Shown: positions 9,229 through 19,729, counted from the first letter of the stretch. The stretch is DNA of 64,000 bases from Cryobacterium adonitolivorans (GCF_004402695.1 NZ_SOFL01000016.1:1-64000), one strand, 5' to 3'. Notes: generated by a model not told the origin, from the sequence alone. Program-made: numbers and translations.

Positions 9229-9642
9229 CTACTTATCGAGGGGGCGCCAGATCACGATTTGGTTGGAGCGGCGGGCGCGGGTGCCGGCGCGCATCGAGAT
9301 GACGTCACCGGCCGAGCCGGCCGCGAAGACGCGGCGGCCCGGGCGGTTGAGCAACTCAAGGGCGAGGGCCACTTCGAGATCGGCCACCCGGCTCTGCAGC
9401 GACCGCACGGTGTCTTCCAGCGCGAGAATGCGCCGGATGCCCTCCAGGCTCACGCCCTCGGCACCCAGGTCCGCGATCTCCCGCAGCCGGGCCACGTCAC
9501 GCATGGAGTAGCGGCGCGAACGGCCCGGCGTGCGGCCGGGGCTGACGAGGCCCATCCGGTCGTACTGCCGCAGAGTCTGCGGGTGCATACCCGCCAACTC
9601 TGCGGCCGTACTGATCACGAAGACCCGGGTGTTCTCGTCCAT
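9229..9642 (-). CDS. hspR: HspR, MerR-family heat-shock repressor
   Basis: This 137-residue repressor is the last gene of the dnaK operon. The MerR-type DNA-binding domain is clear: VFVISTAAELAGMHPQTLRQ, YDRMGLVSPGRTPGRSRRYS and DVARLREIADLGAEGVSLEG, followed by the coiled segment ALEDTVRSLQSRVADLEVAL that would dimerise it. HspR binds HAIR inverted repeats, using DnaK as corepressor in other actinobacteria. Two such repeats lie in front of dnaK here. The start is 6 bases after the dnaJ stop. Confidence 0.95.
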   Translation of the reverse strand: MDENTRVFVISTAAELAGMHPQTLRQYDRMGLVSPGRTPGRSRRYSMRDVARLREIADLGAEGVSLEGIRRILALEDTVRSLQSRVADLEVALALELLNRPGRRVFAAGSAGDVISMRAGTRARRSNQIVIWRPLDK

Positions 9643-9648
9643 GGCTGA

Positions 9649-10656
9649 TTAGCCCTTGGCCCTGGCGAGCAGTTCGTCGCGCGGGTTCTCCTTGGGCAGC
9701 GCCTCGTTGAACGCAAGCAGCTTCTCCTCGGCGTCCTTCGACAGGTGCGACGGCACGGCCACCTGAACCTCGGCGAGCAGGTCGCCGGTGCCCTTCGGGG
9801 TGACCACGCCGCGACCCTTGACCCGCAGCACCCGCCCGCTGGGGGTACCGGGGGCCACGCGCAGCTTCACCGGGGGCCCACCCAGGGTGGGCACCTCGAT
9901 GGTGGCGCCGAGGGCGGCCTCGGCGAAGGTCACCGGCACGTTCACGCGCAGGTTGAGGCCGTCGCGTTCGAATACCGGGTGCTTGCGCACGGTGACGGTC
10001 AGCACGATGTCACCGTGCTCGCCGCCGTCCGGGCTGGGTTGCCCCTGCCCGCGCAGCTTGATCTTCTGCCCGTCGGCGACGCCGGCGGGAATCTTGACCT
10101 TGATCGGCCGACCCTCCTGCGTCTGCAGGGTGATCTGGTCGCCGTGGGTGGCGGTGATGAAGTCGACCGTGGTGGACGCGATCACGTCGCGTCCCCTGGT
10201 CGGCCCGCCCGCGCCACGGAAGCCCCCGGTGGGGGTGCCGAACCGGCCACCACCGCCCTGGGCGCCGCGGCCGAACATGCCGCCCAGGATGTCGTCGAAG
10301 CCGGCCTGCTCGTAGGAGTAGCCCTGCTGCTGCCGGGCTCCTCCGCCGAACATGCCACCGAAGACGTCGTCGAAACCACCCTGCTGGCCGCCCTGCCCGG
10401 GGGCGGTGAAGCGAGCTCCACCGCCCATGGCGCGCACGGCGTCGTACTCCTTGCGCTGTTCGGGGTCACCGATGACCGAGTGGGCCTCGCTGATCTCCTT
10501 GAACTTCGCCTCCGCCGCGGGGTTACCCGGGTTGGAGTCGGGGTGGTACTTGCGGGCCAGCTTGCGATACGCCTTCTTCAGATCGGCCGCGGTGACGTCT
10601 TTCGAGACCCCGAGAACCTTGTAGAAGTCCTTGTCGAACCAGTCCTGGCTAGCCAT
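9649..10656 (-). CDS. dnaJ: DnaJ-type co-chaperone without zinc finger
   Basis: This 335-residue Hsp40 has the J domain at residues about 8-75 (YKVLGVSKDVTAADLKKAY, KYHPDSN with the HPD tripeptide), then a long Gly/Phe/Gln-rich region (about 78-150) and two C-terminal substrate-binding barrels (IPAGVADGQKIKLRGQGQP, VTVRKHPVFERDGLNLR, GRVLRVKGRGV). The four CxxCxGxG zinc-finger repeats of classical DnaJ are missing; I see no cysteines there. It is therefore a class II, CbpA-like protein sitting in the dnaJ1 position. It stimulates DnaK ATPase in the cytoplasm. Its start overlaps the end of grpE by 8 bases. Confidence 0.93.
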   Translation of the reverse strand: MASQDWFDKDFYKVLGVSKDVTAADLKKAYRKLARKYHPDSNPGNPAAEAKFKEISEAHSVIGDPEQRKEYDAVRAMGGGARFTAPGQGGQQGGFDDVFGGMFGGGARQQQGYSYEQAGFDDILGGMFGRGAQGGGGRFGTPTGGFRGAGGPTRGRDVIASTTVDFITATHGDQITLQTQEGRPIKVKIPAGVADGQKIKLRGQGQPSPDGGEHGDIVLTVTVRKHPVFERDGLNLRVNVPVTFAEAALGATIEVPTLGGPPVKLRVAPGTPSGRVLRVKGRGVVTPKGTGDLLAEVQVAVPSHLSKDAEEKLLAFNEALPKENPRDELLARAKG

Positions 10657-11286
10657 CGCTCGGTACCTGCACGACGACCTTGGCTACCCGCAACAGCGAG
10701 GATCCGAGGTAGTAGCCGGTCTCGACGACGTCGCCGACGGTTTCCACGTCGATGTCAGGCGTGGGCATCTGGAAAATGGCCTCGTGCACGGTGGGGTCGA
10801 ACACGTCGCCGACCGTGCCGTACGGCTTGAGGCCGATGCGCTCGGTGCTGGCGCGCAGCTTGGCGGCGATGGTCGCGAAGGCGGTGTCGCCCTCGAGGTC
10901 GCCGTGCTTCTCGGCCCGGTACAGGTCGTCGAGCACCGGCAACAGCACCTTGACGACCTCGCCGGTCACGCGCTCGCGCTCGATCTCCCGGTTGGCCTCG
11001 GTGCGCTTGCGGTAGTTGGCGTACTCCGCGGTGACCCGCTTGAGGTCGGCGAGGTGCTCGCTCGAGGGGTCGGATGCTTCGAGGTCGGCCGCGTCCAGGA
11101 TGTCCTGAACGGTCAGCTCGTCTTCCTCGATGCCCTCGGCGTCAGCCGCGTCGACGAACTCGGCCGGGGCGGCCGGGTCGGAGTCCGGCCCGCCCGCCGC
11201 GGGGGCGCCCGATTCGGGCGCTCCCGCAGCGGCAGCAGCGGACTCGTCTTCGGGACGGGATTCGTCCGGACGGTTGGAGTCGCTCA

Positions 11287-11287
<1 letters not shown>
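10649..11287 (-). CDS. grpE: GrpE nucleotide-exchange factor
   Basis: This 212-residue protein has a long acidic and Ala/Pro-rich N-terminal tail (residues about 1-60). The canonical GrpE core follows: DLKRVTAEYANYRKRTEANR, VVKVLLPVLDDLYRAEKHGD, GLKPYGTVGDVFDPTVHEAI and VVETGYYLGSSLLRVAKVVV. It exchanges ADP on DnaK. The dnaK stop and grpE start share one base (TAATG), so translation is coupled. The acidic tail is longer than in many homologues. Confidence 0.96.
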
Positions 11288-13155
<1,868 letters not shown>

Positions 13156-13204
13156 GTGAGAGTATCTCCTTCAAAAGTTTGGGTTCAAGGCCTATTTCAA
13201 CAGA

Positions 13205-13225
13205 CTTGAGTGTTGCTGGCTCAAG
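13205..13225 (-). promoter_or_regulatory. HAIR operator 1 (HspR site)
   Basis: CTTGAGT, a 7-base spacer, then GCTCAAG: the actinobacterial HAIR consensus CTTGAGT-N7-ACTCAAG with one mismatch. On the dnaK strand a possible -35 (TTGACT, 13248-13253) and weak -10 (CACACT, 13224-13229) are 18 bases apart, which would put the transcript start inside this repeat. HspR bound here would block initiation. The promoter boxes are an inference; the repeat is plain in the sequence. Confidence 0.88.
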
Positions 13226-13268
13226 TGTGCCACCGCCCGAAAACCTAAGTCAAGCTGGGGTTCCCAAA

Positions 13269-13289
13269 GTTGAGTCGGAGAGGCTCAAC
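13269..13289 (-). promoter_or_regulatory. HAIR-like operator 2 (HspR site)
   Basis: GTTGAGT, a 7-base spacer, then GCTCAAC. The arms match each other at 6 of 7 positions and keep the TTGAG/CTCAA core and the same 21-base length as operator 1. The site lies just upstream of the proposed -35 box. Centre-to-centre distance to operator 1 is 64 bases, about six helical turns, which would allow two HspR dimers on the same DNA face. Confidence 0.75.
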
Positions 13290-13400
13290 TCTCAGCGTTC
13301 TCACAAGCTCGGCTCACGGATCACCCAGGCGGCAGATGTGAATCGCGCCTGAATGGCCGTTCCATTCGACGGCATGCCGATCGCACTGCGAGAATAACGT

Positions 13401-14180
13401 GTGCTGCCCTCGACCCCTCCCGATCCCGCCGCGGACTCCGTGCGCCGACGGGCCGTGCTGGCGAAGCTCCCGCGGATCTCCCGGCTCGACGGCTCCGCCA
13501 TCCGCGTGTTGCTCGTCGACGACGAGGACACCCTCACCAATCTGGTGAGCCTGGCGCTGAGTTACGAGGGCTGGATCGTCGACGTGGCCCACACCGGACA
13601 GGCCGCTCTGCGGGCCTACCGCGACAACCGGCCCGACGTCGTGATCCTCGACATCATGCTGCCCGACACCGACGGACTGAGCGTGCTGCGCCACCTGCGT
13701 TCGGGGGGCTCCACCACGCCGACCCTCTTCCTCACCGCCAGGGACTCCGTGGACGACCGCATCATCGGCCTGACCGCCGGCGGTGACGACTACATGACCA
13801 AGCCGTTCAGCCTCGAAGAACTGGTGGCCCGGCTGCGCGGGCTGCTGCGCCGCACCGTGCAGGCCGTACCCGACGAGCAGGCCGCGTTGGTGGTGGGCAA
13901 CCTGACCCTGGACGAGACCAGTTACCAGGTGCGTCGCGACGACGCCGATATCATGCTCACCACGACCGAGTTCGACCTGTTGCGCTTCTTCATGCGCAAC
14001 CCGATGCGGGTGCTCAGCCGGGCACAGATCCTCGACGAGGTCTGGAACTACGACTTCGCCGGGCGAGGAAGCATCGTGGACCTCTACGTGTCGTACCTGC
14101 GCAAGAAGATCGATGCCGAGCGCACCCCGATGCTGCACACGGTGCGCGGCGTCGGCTACATGCTGCGGCCCGCGGAGTGA
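13401..14180 (+). CDS. OmpR-family response regulator
   Basis: This 259-residue protein has an N-terminal extension of about 30 residues, then a receiver domain (RVLLVDDEDTLTNLVSLALS, phospho-acceptor Asp in VVILDIMLPDTDG, Thr in LFLTARDS, Lys in YMTKPF). A winged-helix DNA-binding domain follows from about residue 160 (LTTTEFDLLRFFMRNPMRVL, then VDLYVSYLRKKID). It is most like the actinobacterial TrcR/TcrA type. The start used is GTG 13401. The sensor kinase gene follows with a 4-base overlap, so the pair is cotranscribed. No stimulus is evident. Confidence 0.93.
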   Translation: MLPSTPPDPAADSVRRRAVLAKLPRISRLDGSAIRVLLVDDEDTLTNLVSLALSYEGWIVDVAHTGQAALRAYRDNRPDVVILDIMLPDTDGLSVLRHLRSGGSTTPTLFLTARDSVDDRIIGLTAGGDDYMTKPFSLEELVARLRGLLRRTVQAVPDEQAALVVGNLTLDETSYQVRRDDADIMLTTTEFDLLRFFMRNPMRVLSRAQILDEVWNYDFAGRGSIVDLYVSYLRKKIDAERTPMLHTVRGVGYMLRPAE

Positions 14181-15712
14181 GCGCGGTCGATTCGGCGGCT
14201 CCCGCTGAGCGCGGCGCGGCGCCCTGGACGCTCCGCCGCCGGCTCGTGGTGGGAATCGCCGGCGTCGTGGCCGCCGTGCTGCTCGGCACGGGCCTGCTGA
14301 GCATCGCCGTGTTGAGCAGCTCCACGAACACCGTGGCCGACAGCCAGCTCACGGCCTCGCTGTCGGCTCTGAGCCGGTCGGTCGACAAGTTCCGGGGTGC
14401 GCCGGCCGTCGGCGGGCACGGCGGTGGCGTGGCCAAGTCCTTCGTCGACTTCGTCGGGCACGGGCGCGGCACCGTGATCGCTGTCGTGGCGGACGGCGTG
14501 GTCGCCGATTCCGCGCTGTTTTCGGACACCGGCGCCGTCGTGCTCTCCCGCGACGCAACCGAGGCGATCGAACTCGCCCTCGCCGGCCAGGCGGCGGACG
14601 GCGATAACCGCAGCCTGGACCTGGGCGACCTCGGCACCTACCGCGTCGCCACCGTGGTCAACGACGGCGAGCTCCTGGTCGCCGGGGTGCCGCTCGAGGC
14701 CGCGGAGACGGCGTTACTGCGCCAGGCCCTGGCCATCGCCATCGCCACCGTGCTGGCGCTGGCCGGAACCGTGTTGGGCACGATTCTGGTCGTGCGGCTG
14801 GCCCTCCGCCCCCTGGCCCGCGTGGTCGACACCGCCGTCGAGGTGACCGCGCTGCCACTGGCCGTGGGCGACCATGGCATCTCCACCCGCCTCGCGGCCG
14901 CCGACACCGATCCGCGCACCGAGACGGGCAAGGTGGGCGAAGCCCTCAATCAGCTGCTCGACCACGTCGACACCGCCCTCAGCGTGCGGGCCGCCACCGA
15001 CCGGCGCATGCGCCGGTTCGTCACGGATGCCTCCCACGAGCTGCGCACCCCGCTCGCGGCCATTCAGGGCTACGCCGAACTGACCCGCCAGGACAGCTCC
15101 GAGCTGCCCGAGATCACCGAGTACTCGCTGGCCCGCATCGAATCCGAGGCGCGCCGGATGAGCTCGCTGGTGGGCGACCTGCTGCTGCTCGCCCGTCTTG
15201 ACGAGGGCCAGGACCTGCACGTGGAGGACGTGGACCTCGCCGACCTGTTGCTGACCGCGGTGAACGACGCTCGGGCCTCCGCGCCGACGCACAGCTGGCT
15301 CGCAGAGGTGCCCGAAACGGCCGTGGTCGTGCGCGGCGACCGGGAACGCCTGCACCAGCTGGTGGCGAACCTGCTCTCCAACGCCAGGGTGCACACCCCG
15401 CCCGCCAGCACCGTGACCGCCCGGCTGCGGGTGGGCGCGCCCGGCATGCCGGTGCAGCTGAGCGTGCAGGACGACGGGCCGGGCATCTCCGTGGACCTGC
15501 TGCCGGTGATCTTCGAACGCTTCGCGCGCGGCGACGCCTCCAGGACCCAGGAGTCCGGCGGCACCCGCAGCACCGGCCTCGGCCTGGCGATCGCCCTGTC
15601 GATCGCCGAGGCGCACGGCGGCACCATCCGGGTGCAATCCGCCCCGACGGGCACCTCCTTCACGGTCACCCTGCCCACGCCCAGCGCCCCCCTACCGACC
15701 CGCGAGCTGTGA
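14177..15712 (+). CDS. Sensor histidine kinase
   Basis: This 511-residue membrane kinase pairs with the preceding regulator. The first transmembrane helix is about residues 20-45 and the second about 175-200 (AIAIATVLALAGTVLGTILV), enclosing an extracytoplasmic sensor of roughly 130 residues. A HAMP-like segment leads to the H-box FVTDASHELRTPLAAIQGYA. The N-box is LVANLLSNARVHTPP, and the G boxes are QDDGPGIS and STGLGLAIALSIAEAHGG. Its stop codon lies inside the left arm of a long palindrome, so the last residues (TREL) are encoded by the repeat. Confidence 0.94.
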   Translation: MSAVDSAAPAERGAAPWTLRRRLVVGIAGVVAAVLLGTGLLSIAVLSSSTNTVADSQLTASLSALSRSVDKFRGAPAVGGHGGGVAKSFVDFVGHGRGTVIAVVADGVVADSALFSDTGAVVLSRDATEAIELALAGQAADGDNRSLDLGDLGTYRVATVVNDGELLVAGVPLEAAETALLRQALAIAIATVLALAGTVLGTILVVRLALRPLARVVDTAVEVTALPLAVGDHGISTRLAAADTDPRTETGKVGEALNQLLDHVDTALSVRAATDRRMRRFVTDASHELRTPLAAIQGYAELTRQDSSELPEITEYSLARIESEARRMSSLVGDLLLLARLDEGQDLHVEDVDLADLLLTAVNDARASAPTHSWLAEVPETAVVVRGDRERLHQLVANLLSNARVHTPPASTVTARLRVGAPGMPVQLSVQDDGPGISVDLLPVIFERFARGDASRTQESGGTRSTGLGLAIALSIAEAHGGTIRVQSAPTGTSFTVTLPTPSAPLPTREL

Positions 15713-15761
15713 CTTAAGCCCCGAAAACCCGGGGTTTTTGGGGCTTAAGTCACAGCTCGCG
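15701..15761. repeat. 61-base near-perfect palindrome, copy 1 of a repeat family
   Basis: Two 22-base arms (15701-15722 and 15740-15761) are exact reverse complements. The outer part reads CGCGAGCTGTGACTTAAG. The 17 bases between them are themselves self-complementary (AAAACCC then GGGTTTT). The left arm includes the TGA stop of the histidine kinase gene. Transcribed, it would fold into one long hairpin with a U-rich stretch on the loop side, so it could act as a terminator or protect RNA ends. Related copies lie at 16258 and 47697. Confidence 0.9.
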
Positions 15762-15774
15762 TATCGTTTAGCGC

Positions 15775-16269
15775 GTGATTCGCCTGGTGGTTGTGCTCCC
15801 GATGGTGCCGCTGCGGGTGGGCGCCAGCTTCGCCGTGGCCGAGTGGCCCCTGCACGTCACGGTGCTGCCGCCGTTTCTCACGGATGCCGCCCCCGGCGAC
15901 GTCGCCGACGCCATCCGTCGTGCCGCCCTGAACCAGGCGCCCCTCACGGTCATCGCCGGCGAGGACACGTTGTTCGGCCGGCGGCACAACATCCCCGTCA
16001 CGTTGATGCTGCCGCACGTGGAGCTCACCCGGCTGCACCACACCCTGGTGGCCGCCATTCGCCCGTTCGCCGCCGCTCCCGACGAGCCGGCGTTCACCGG
16101 CGACGGCTTTCGCGCCCATGTGACCCACAAACCGCCCGCACGCATCCACCCCGGCCAGCCACTCACCCTCAGCCAGGTCGCCCTGGTGGACATGCTCCCC
16201 CGCACGCACGATGCCGGCCGCACGGTCCTGGCCACCCACAACCTCACCGCGCCACCCCGCGAACCGTGA
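15775..16269 (+). CDS. 2H phosphoesterase / 2'-5' RNA ligase family protein
   Basis: This 164-residue protein has the two His-x-Thr motifs that define the 2H superfamily: LHVTVLPPF near residue 26 and FRAHVTHKPP near residue 115. Such proteins open 2',3'-cyclic phosphates or hydrolyse 2'-5' bonds in RNA. It starts at GTG 15775, only 14 bases after the long palindrome, and its own stop is again inside the next palindrome copy (…REP then TGA). The substrate is unknown. Confidence 0.75.
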   Translation: MIRLVVVLPMVPLRVGASFAVAEWPLHVTVLPPFLTDAAPGDVADAIRRAALNQAPLTVIAGEDTLFGRRHNIPVTLMLPHVELTRLHHTLVAAIRPFAAAPDEPAFTGDGFRAHVTHKPPARIHPGQPLTLSQVALVDMLPRTHDAGRTVLATHNLTAPPREP

Positions 16270-16317
16270 GTTAAGCCCAAAAACCCCGAGTTTTCGGTGC
16301 TTAGGTCACGGCTCGCG
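16258..16317. repeat. 60-base imperfect palindrome, copy 2 of the repeat family
   Basis: The left arm starts CGCGAACCGTGAGTTAAG and the right arm ends CTTAGGTCACGGCTCGCG. They pair with about five mismatches around a loop containing CCCAAAAACCCCGAG. As in copy 1, the TGA in the left arm is the stop codon of the preceding gene, at the same position in the element. The right arm ends 18 bases before the next start codon. Confidence 0.85.
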
Positions 16318-16335
16318 GGCCGGTAATTTGGGGGC

Positions 16336-16866
16336 ATGGACATACGGGAGGCCCGGGAGGGCGACTGGGGTCAGATTTGGCCCTTCTTGCGGGACGTCGT
16401 GGCGGCCGGCGAGACCTACTGCTGGCCGCGGGACACGACCGAGGACGCCGCCAGAGCATGGTGGATGGGCAAGCCAGGCGGCCGCGTCTTCGTGGCCGAC
16501 GACAACGGGCGGGTGCTCGGCACCGCCGAGCTGCACACCAACCAGCCAGCGGCCGGCGGCCACGTGTGCAACGCCGGCTTCATGGTGGCACCGCAGGCGG
16601 CCGGCCGCGGCATCGGCCGGGCCCTGGCCGAGTATGTCCTCGCCCAGGCCGCGAACGCCGGCTTTCGCGCGATGCAGTTCAACGCCGTCGTGGAGACCAA
16701 TCACAACGCCGTGAGCCTCTGGCAGTCGCTGGGTTTCAGCATCCTCACCACGGTGCCCGGCGCCTTCCGGCATCCGGCGCACGGGTTCGTGGGTCTGCAC
16801 GTGATGCACCGGTCCCTGCTTCCCCAACATCCGTCGCCCATTGTTCACCCCACGGCCTTAGGGTGA
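16336..16866 (+). CDS. GNAT-family N-acetyltransferase
   Basis: This 176-residue protein begins MDIREAREGDWGQIWPFL. The acetyl-CoA binding loop is VAPQAAGRGIGRAL (motif A), followed by the motif-B region MQFNAVVETNHNAVSLWQSL. It is full length for a single GNAT domain and has a short Pro-rich tail. The substrate is not predictable, and antibiotic or peptide acetylation are only possibilities. The gene ends 4 bases before the MFS transporter start. Confidence 0.88.
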   Translation: MDIREAREGDWGQIWPFLRDVVAAGETYCWPRDTTEDAARAWWMGKPGGRVFVADDNGRVLGTAELHTNQPAAGGHVCNAGFMVAPQAAGRGIGRALAEYVLAQAANAGFRAMQFNAVVETNHNAVSLWQSLGFSILTTVPGAFRHPAHGFVGLHVMHRSLLPQHPSPIVHPTALG

Positions 16867-16870
16867 ACGC

Positions 16871-18199
16871 ATGACCGAGACACTCGACGGCAACGGCGCC
16901 GCCCACGCCCCAGCGGCCCACACCCCCGCTCGCGCCTCGGTCGTCGCCTGGAGCCTGTGGGACTGGGGCTCGGCCGCGTTCAACGCCGTGGTCACCACGT
17001 TCGTCTTCTCCGTCTACCTGACCGGCTCGTCGTTCGGCGACGAAGGCGACGTCGCCGCGCAACTGGGCTGGGCGCTCGCGATCGCCGGGTTCCTGATCGC
17101 CGTGCTCGCCCCGGTCACCGGCGCCCGCTCGGACTCGTCCGGCCGGCGCAAGTTCTGGCTCGGCGTAAACACCTTCATCGTGGTGGGCCTGACCGCCGGT
17201 ATGTACTTCGTGCTGCCCACCCCCGAGTACCTGCTGCTCGGCCTGGTGCTGCTGGCCGCCGGCAACGTGTTCTTCGAACTCGCCGGGGTCAGCTACAACG
17301 CCATGCTCGCCCAGGTGTCGACGCCGCGCACCATCGGCAAGGTGAGCGGCTTCGGCTGGGGTATGGGCTACATCGGCGGCATTGTGCTGCTGCTGATCGT
17401 GTATTTCGGCTTCATCAGCCCCGAGGTGGGCCTGTTCGGCGTCACCAGCGAAAACGGGCTGGCGGTGCGGGTGACCATGCTCATCGCGGCCGCGTGGTTC
17501 GGCCTGTTCGCGCTGCCGCTGCTGCTGCGGGTGCCCGAATACCGGGCGCCGGATGCCGCGAAGCGCGCCAGGGTGGGCTTCTTCCAGTCCTACGTGGTGC
17601 TCGGCCGCGACGTGGCCAAACTCTGGAAAACCAACCGCCAGGTGGTCTACTTCCTCTTCGCGAGCGCCATCTTCCGCGACGGCCTGGCCGGCGTTTTCAC
17701 CTTCGGCGGGGTTCTCGCGGCCTCGGCGTTCGGCTTCTCCCCCGGCGAGGTGATCATCTTCGCAATCGCCGCGAACGTGGTGGCCGGCGTCGCCACCATC
17801 AGCGTGGGCGTGCTCGACGACAGGCTTGGCGCCAAGCCCGTCATCGTCACCGCCCTGGTGGGCCTCATTGTCAGCGGCAGCCTGGTGTTCCTGCTGCACG
17901 ACGGCGGCCAGATCGTCTTCTGGACCGCGGGCCTGGCCCTGTGCCTGTTCGTCGGCCCAGCCCAGTCGGCCAGCCGCACCTTCCTGGCCAGGATCATCCC
18001 GGCCGGCCGCGAGGGCGAGGTATTCGGCCTGTACGCCACCACCGGTCGCGCCGCCAGCTTCCTGGCCCCCACCGCGTTCGCGCTCACGGTGACGATCTTC
18101 GGCGAAACCTACTGGGGCATCCTGGGCATCGTGCTGGTGCTCGTCGTCGGCCTGCTGTTGCTGCTGCCCGTCAAGGCCCGGCAGAAGCAGATGGGCTGA
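16871..18199 (+). CDS. MFS transporter, UMF1/Atg22-like
   Basis: This 442-residue integral membrane protein has about 12 hydrophobic helices. The first carries the UMF1-type signature SLWDWGSAAFNAVVTTFVFS. A cytoplasmic motif DSSGRRKFW follows helix 3, and a central loop of about 40 residues separates the two six-helix halves. It probably moves amino acids, peptides or other small solutes across the cell membrane. Its last 29 bases overlap the end of the convergent thiD gene. No regulator is adjacent. Confidence 0.88.
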   Translation: MTETLDGNGAAHAPAAHTPARASVVAWSLWDWGSAAFNAVVTTFVFSVYLTGSSFGDEGDVAAQLGWALAIAGFLIAVLAPVTGARSDSSGRRKFWLGVNTFIVVGLTAGMYFVLPTPEYLLLGLVLLAAGNVFFELAGVSYNAMLAQVSTPRTIGKVSGFGWGMGYIGGIVLLLIVYFGFISPEVGLFGVTSENGLAVRVTMLIAAAWFGLFALPLLLRVPEYRAPDAAKRARVGFFQSYVVLGRDVAKLWKTNRQVVYFLFASAIFRDGLAGVFTFGGVLAASAFGFSPGEVIIFAIAANVVAGVATISVGVLDDRLGAKPVIVTALVGLIVSGSLVFLLHDGGQIVFWTAGLALCLFVGPAQSASRTFLARIIPAGREGEVFGLYATTGRAASFLAPTAFALTVTIFGETYWGILGIVLVLVVGLLLLLPVKARQKQMG

Positions 18200-19091
18200 G
18201 CACTCCAGGTGGTGAGGCCGGCGGTGCTCCCGGTGGTGCGGCCGGATGCGTTCCCGCCGCCGCCCAGAGCCAGTGGAAGTGGTTGATCGGGCCGTGTCCG
18301 CCGCCCACCTCGAGCTGGTCGGCGAAGGCCAGGCTGTCGCTGAGCCAGGCCTTCGTCTCGGTCAGCGCGCGCGGCCAGTCCCCGTGCCGGGCCGCCAGGG
18401 TGGCCAGGGCAGACGACATCGAACAGCCGGTGCCGTGGGTGTTTGCGGTGTGGATGCGCGGTGCGGAGACCTGCACGATGCGGGCCTGCCCCGGCACGGT
18501 GCCGGCCGCGTCGACGAGGGCATCCGGGCAGGCCGGACCGGCCAGATGGCCGCCCTTCACCAGCACCAGGGTGCCGGTGGCACGGGAGAGCCGCTCGCCC
18601 TGGTCGAGGGCGTGCGCCCAGTCGGCGGCCTCGGCTTCGTTCACGAGCACGGCCAGCTCGGGCAGGTTCGGGGTGACCAGGTGCACCAGAGGCACCAGGG
18701 CGCGCAGCGCCGCCTCGGCGGATGCGTCGAGCAGCCGGTCGCCGCTGGTGGCGATCATCACCGGGTCGAGCACGATGACCGGCGGCGCCACCCGCGCCAG
18801 CCACGCGGCCACGGCCTCGATGAGGTCGGCCTGGCCGAGCATCCCGATCTTCACCGCATCGATGGAGACGTCGTCGCTGACCGCGTCGAGCTGCTCCAAC
18901 AGGAAGGACACCGGCGGGATGTGCACCGAGCGCACCCCGCGGGTGTTCTGGGCGACGAGCGCGGTGACCACGGCCATGCCGTAGCCGCCGGTCGCGGCGA
19001 TGCTCTTGAGGTCGGCCTGAATCCCGGCGCCCCCGGTGGGGTCGGTGCCGGCGATGCTGAGCACCCGTGGGATGTCCCGCGGCCCGGTCAT
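18171..19091 (-). CDS. thiD: Hydroxymethylpyrimidine (phosphate) kinase
   Basis: This 306-residue ribokinase-fold enzyme begins [20 protein letters not shown]. Characteristic segments are GGAGIQADLKSIAATGGYGM, VVTALVAQNTRGV, VLDPVMIATSGDRLL, VTPNLPELAVL and HGTGCSMSSALA (anion hole and catalytic region). It phosphorylates HMP and HMP-P for thiamine synthesis. It is the third gene of thiM-thiE-thiD, with its start overlapping the thiE stop by 4 bases (ATGA). The Pro/Ala-rich tail (THPAAPPGAPPASPPG) exceeds the usual C-terminus and overlaps the convergent transporter gene. Confidence 0.95.
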   Translation of the reverse strand: MTGPRDIPRVLSIAGTDPTGGAGIQADLKSIAATGGYGMAVVTALVAQNTRGVRSVHIPPVSFLLEQLDAVSDDVSIDAVKIGMLGQADLIEAVAAWLARVAPPVIVLDPVMIATSGDRLLDASAEAALRALVPLVHLVTPNLPELAVLVNEAEAADWAHALDQGERLSRATGTLVLVKGGHLAGPACPDALVDAAGTVPGQARIVQVSAPRIHTANTHGTGCSMSSALATLAARHGDWPRALTETKAWLSDSLAFADQLEVGGGHGPINHFHWLWAAAGTHPAAPPGAPPASPPGVLSPSASAGP

Positions 19092-19729
19092 CGGGTCCAC
19101 TCCCGGTGCAGGGCACGGGCAGCGGCGCGGGCATCCGGCGCGGCGCAGATCGTCGACACCACGGCCACCCCGGCGGCCCCGGCCTGGCGCAACGGCCAGA
19201 CGTCCGCGAGGCCGACACCGCCGATGGCCACGCAGGGCAACACGCTCGTGCTGGCCAGCTTTGCGAAGCCGGGCACCCCGAGCACGGGCGGGTGGTCGGG
19301 TTTGGTAACGGTGGCCCGGATCACGCCAACACCCAGGTAGTCGACGGTGCCGGCGGGCAGCTCGAAGACCCGGGCGAACTCGGCCGGAGTGTTCGCGGTG
19401 ATTCCCACGATCGCGTCGGGGCCGACCCTGTCGCGCACCCGGGCCACGGCTTCGTCGCCCTGGCCCACGTGCAGGCCGTGCACGGCGGCGCCCTCGGCCA
19501 GCGCCCGAAGGTAGACGTCGACCCTGTCGTTGACGACCACCGTGGTGCGGTCCCCGACCGCGCCGGCCACCTGCAGCAATAGGCGCAGCACGGCGTCGTC
19601 CGAACCGGTCTTGTCGCGCACCTGCACCGTGGTGATGCCGCCGACCACGGCGTCGATCACGGTCGCCAGCACGCCGCGGGCACCACACAGTGCGGTGTCG
19701 GTGACGAGGTAGAGCGCGAGATTGCTCAC
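19088..19729 (-). CDS. thiE: Thiamine-phosphate synthase
   Basis: This 213-residue TIM-barrel enzyme joins HMP-PP and thiazole phosphate into thiamine phosphate. Landmarks are [24 protein letters not shown] (substrate-binding Gln/Arg), [21 protein letters not shown] and the phosphate loop [20 protein letters not shown]. It starts at GTG 19729, overlapping the thiM stop by four bases. Length fits the family. Confidence 0.95.
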   Translation of the reverse strand: MSNLALYLVTDTALCGARGVLATVIDAVVGGITTVQVRDKTGSDDAVLRLLLQVAGAVGDRTTVVVNDRVDVYLRALAEGAAVHGLHVGQGDEAVARVRDRVGPDAIVGITANTPAEFARVFELPAGTVDYLGVGVIRATVTKPDHPPVLGVPGFAKLASTSVLPCVAIGGVGLADVWPLRQAGAAGVAVVSTICAAPDARAAARALHREWTR

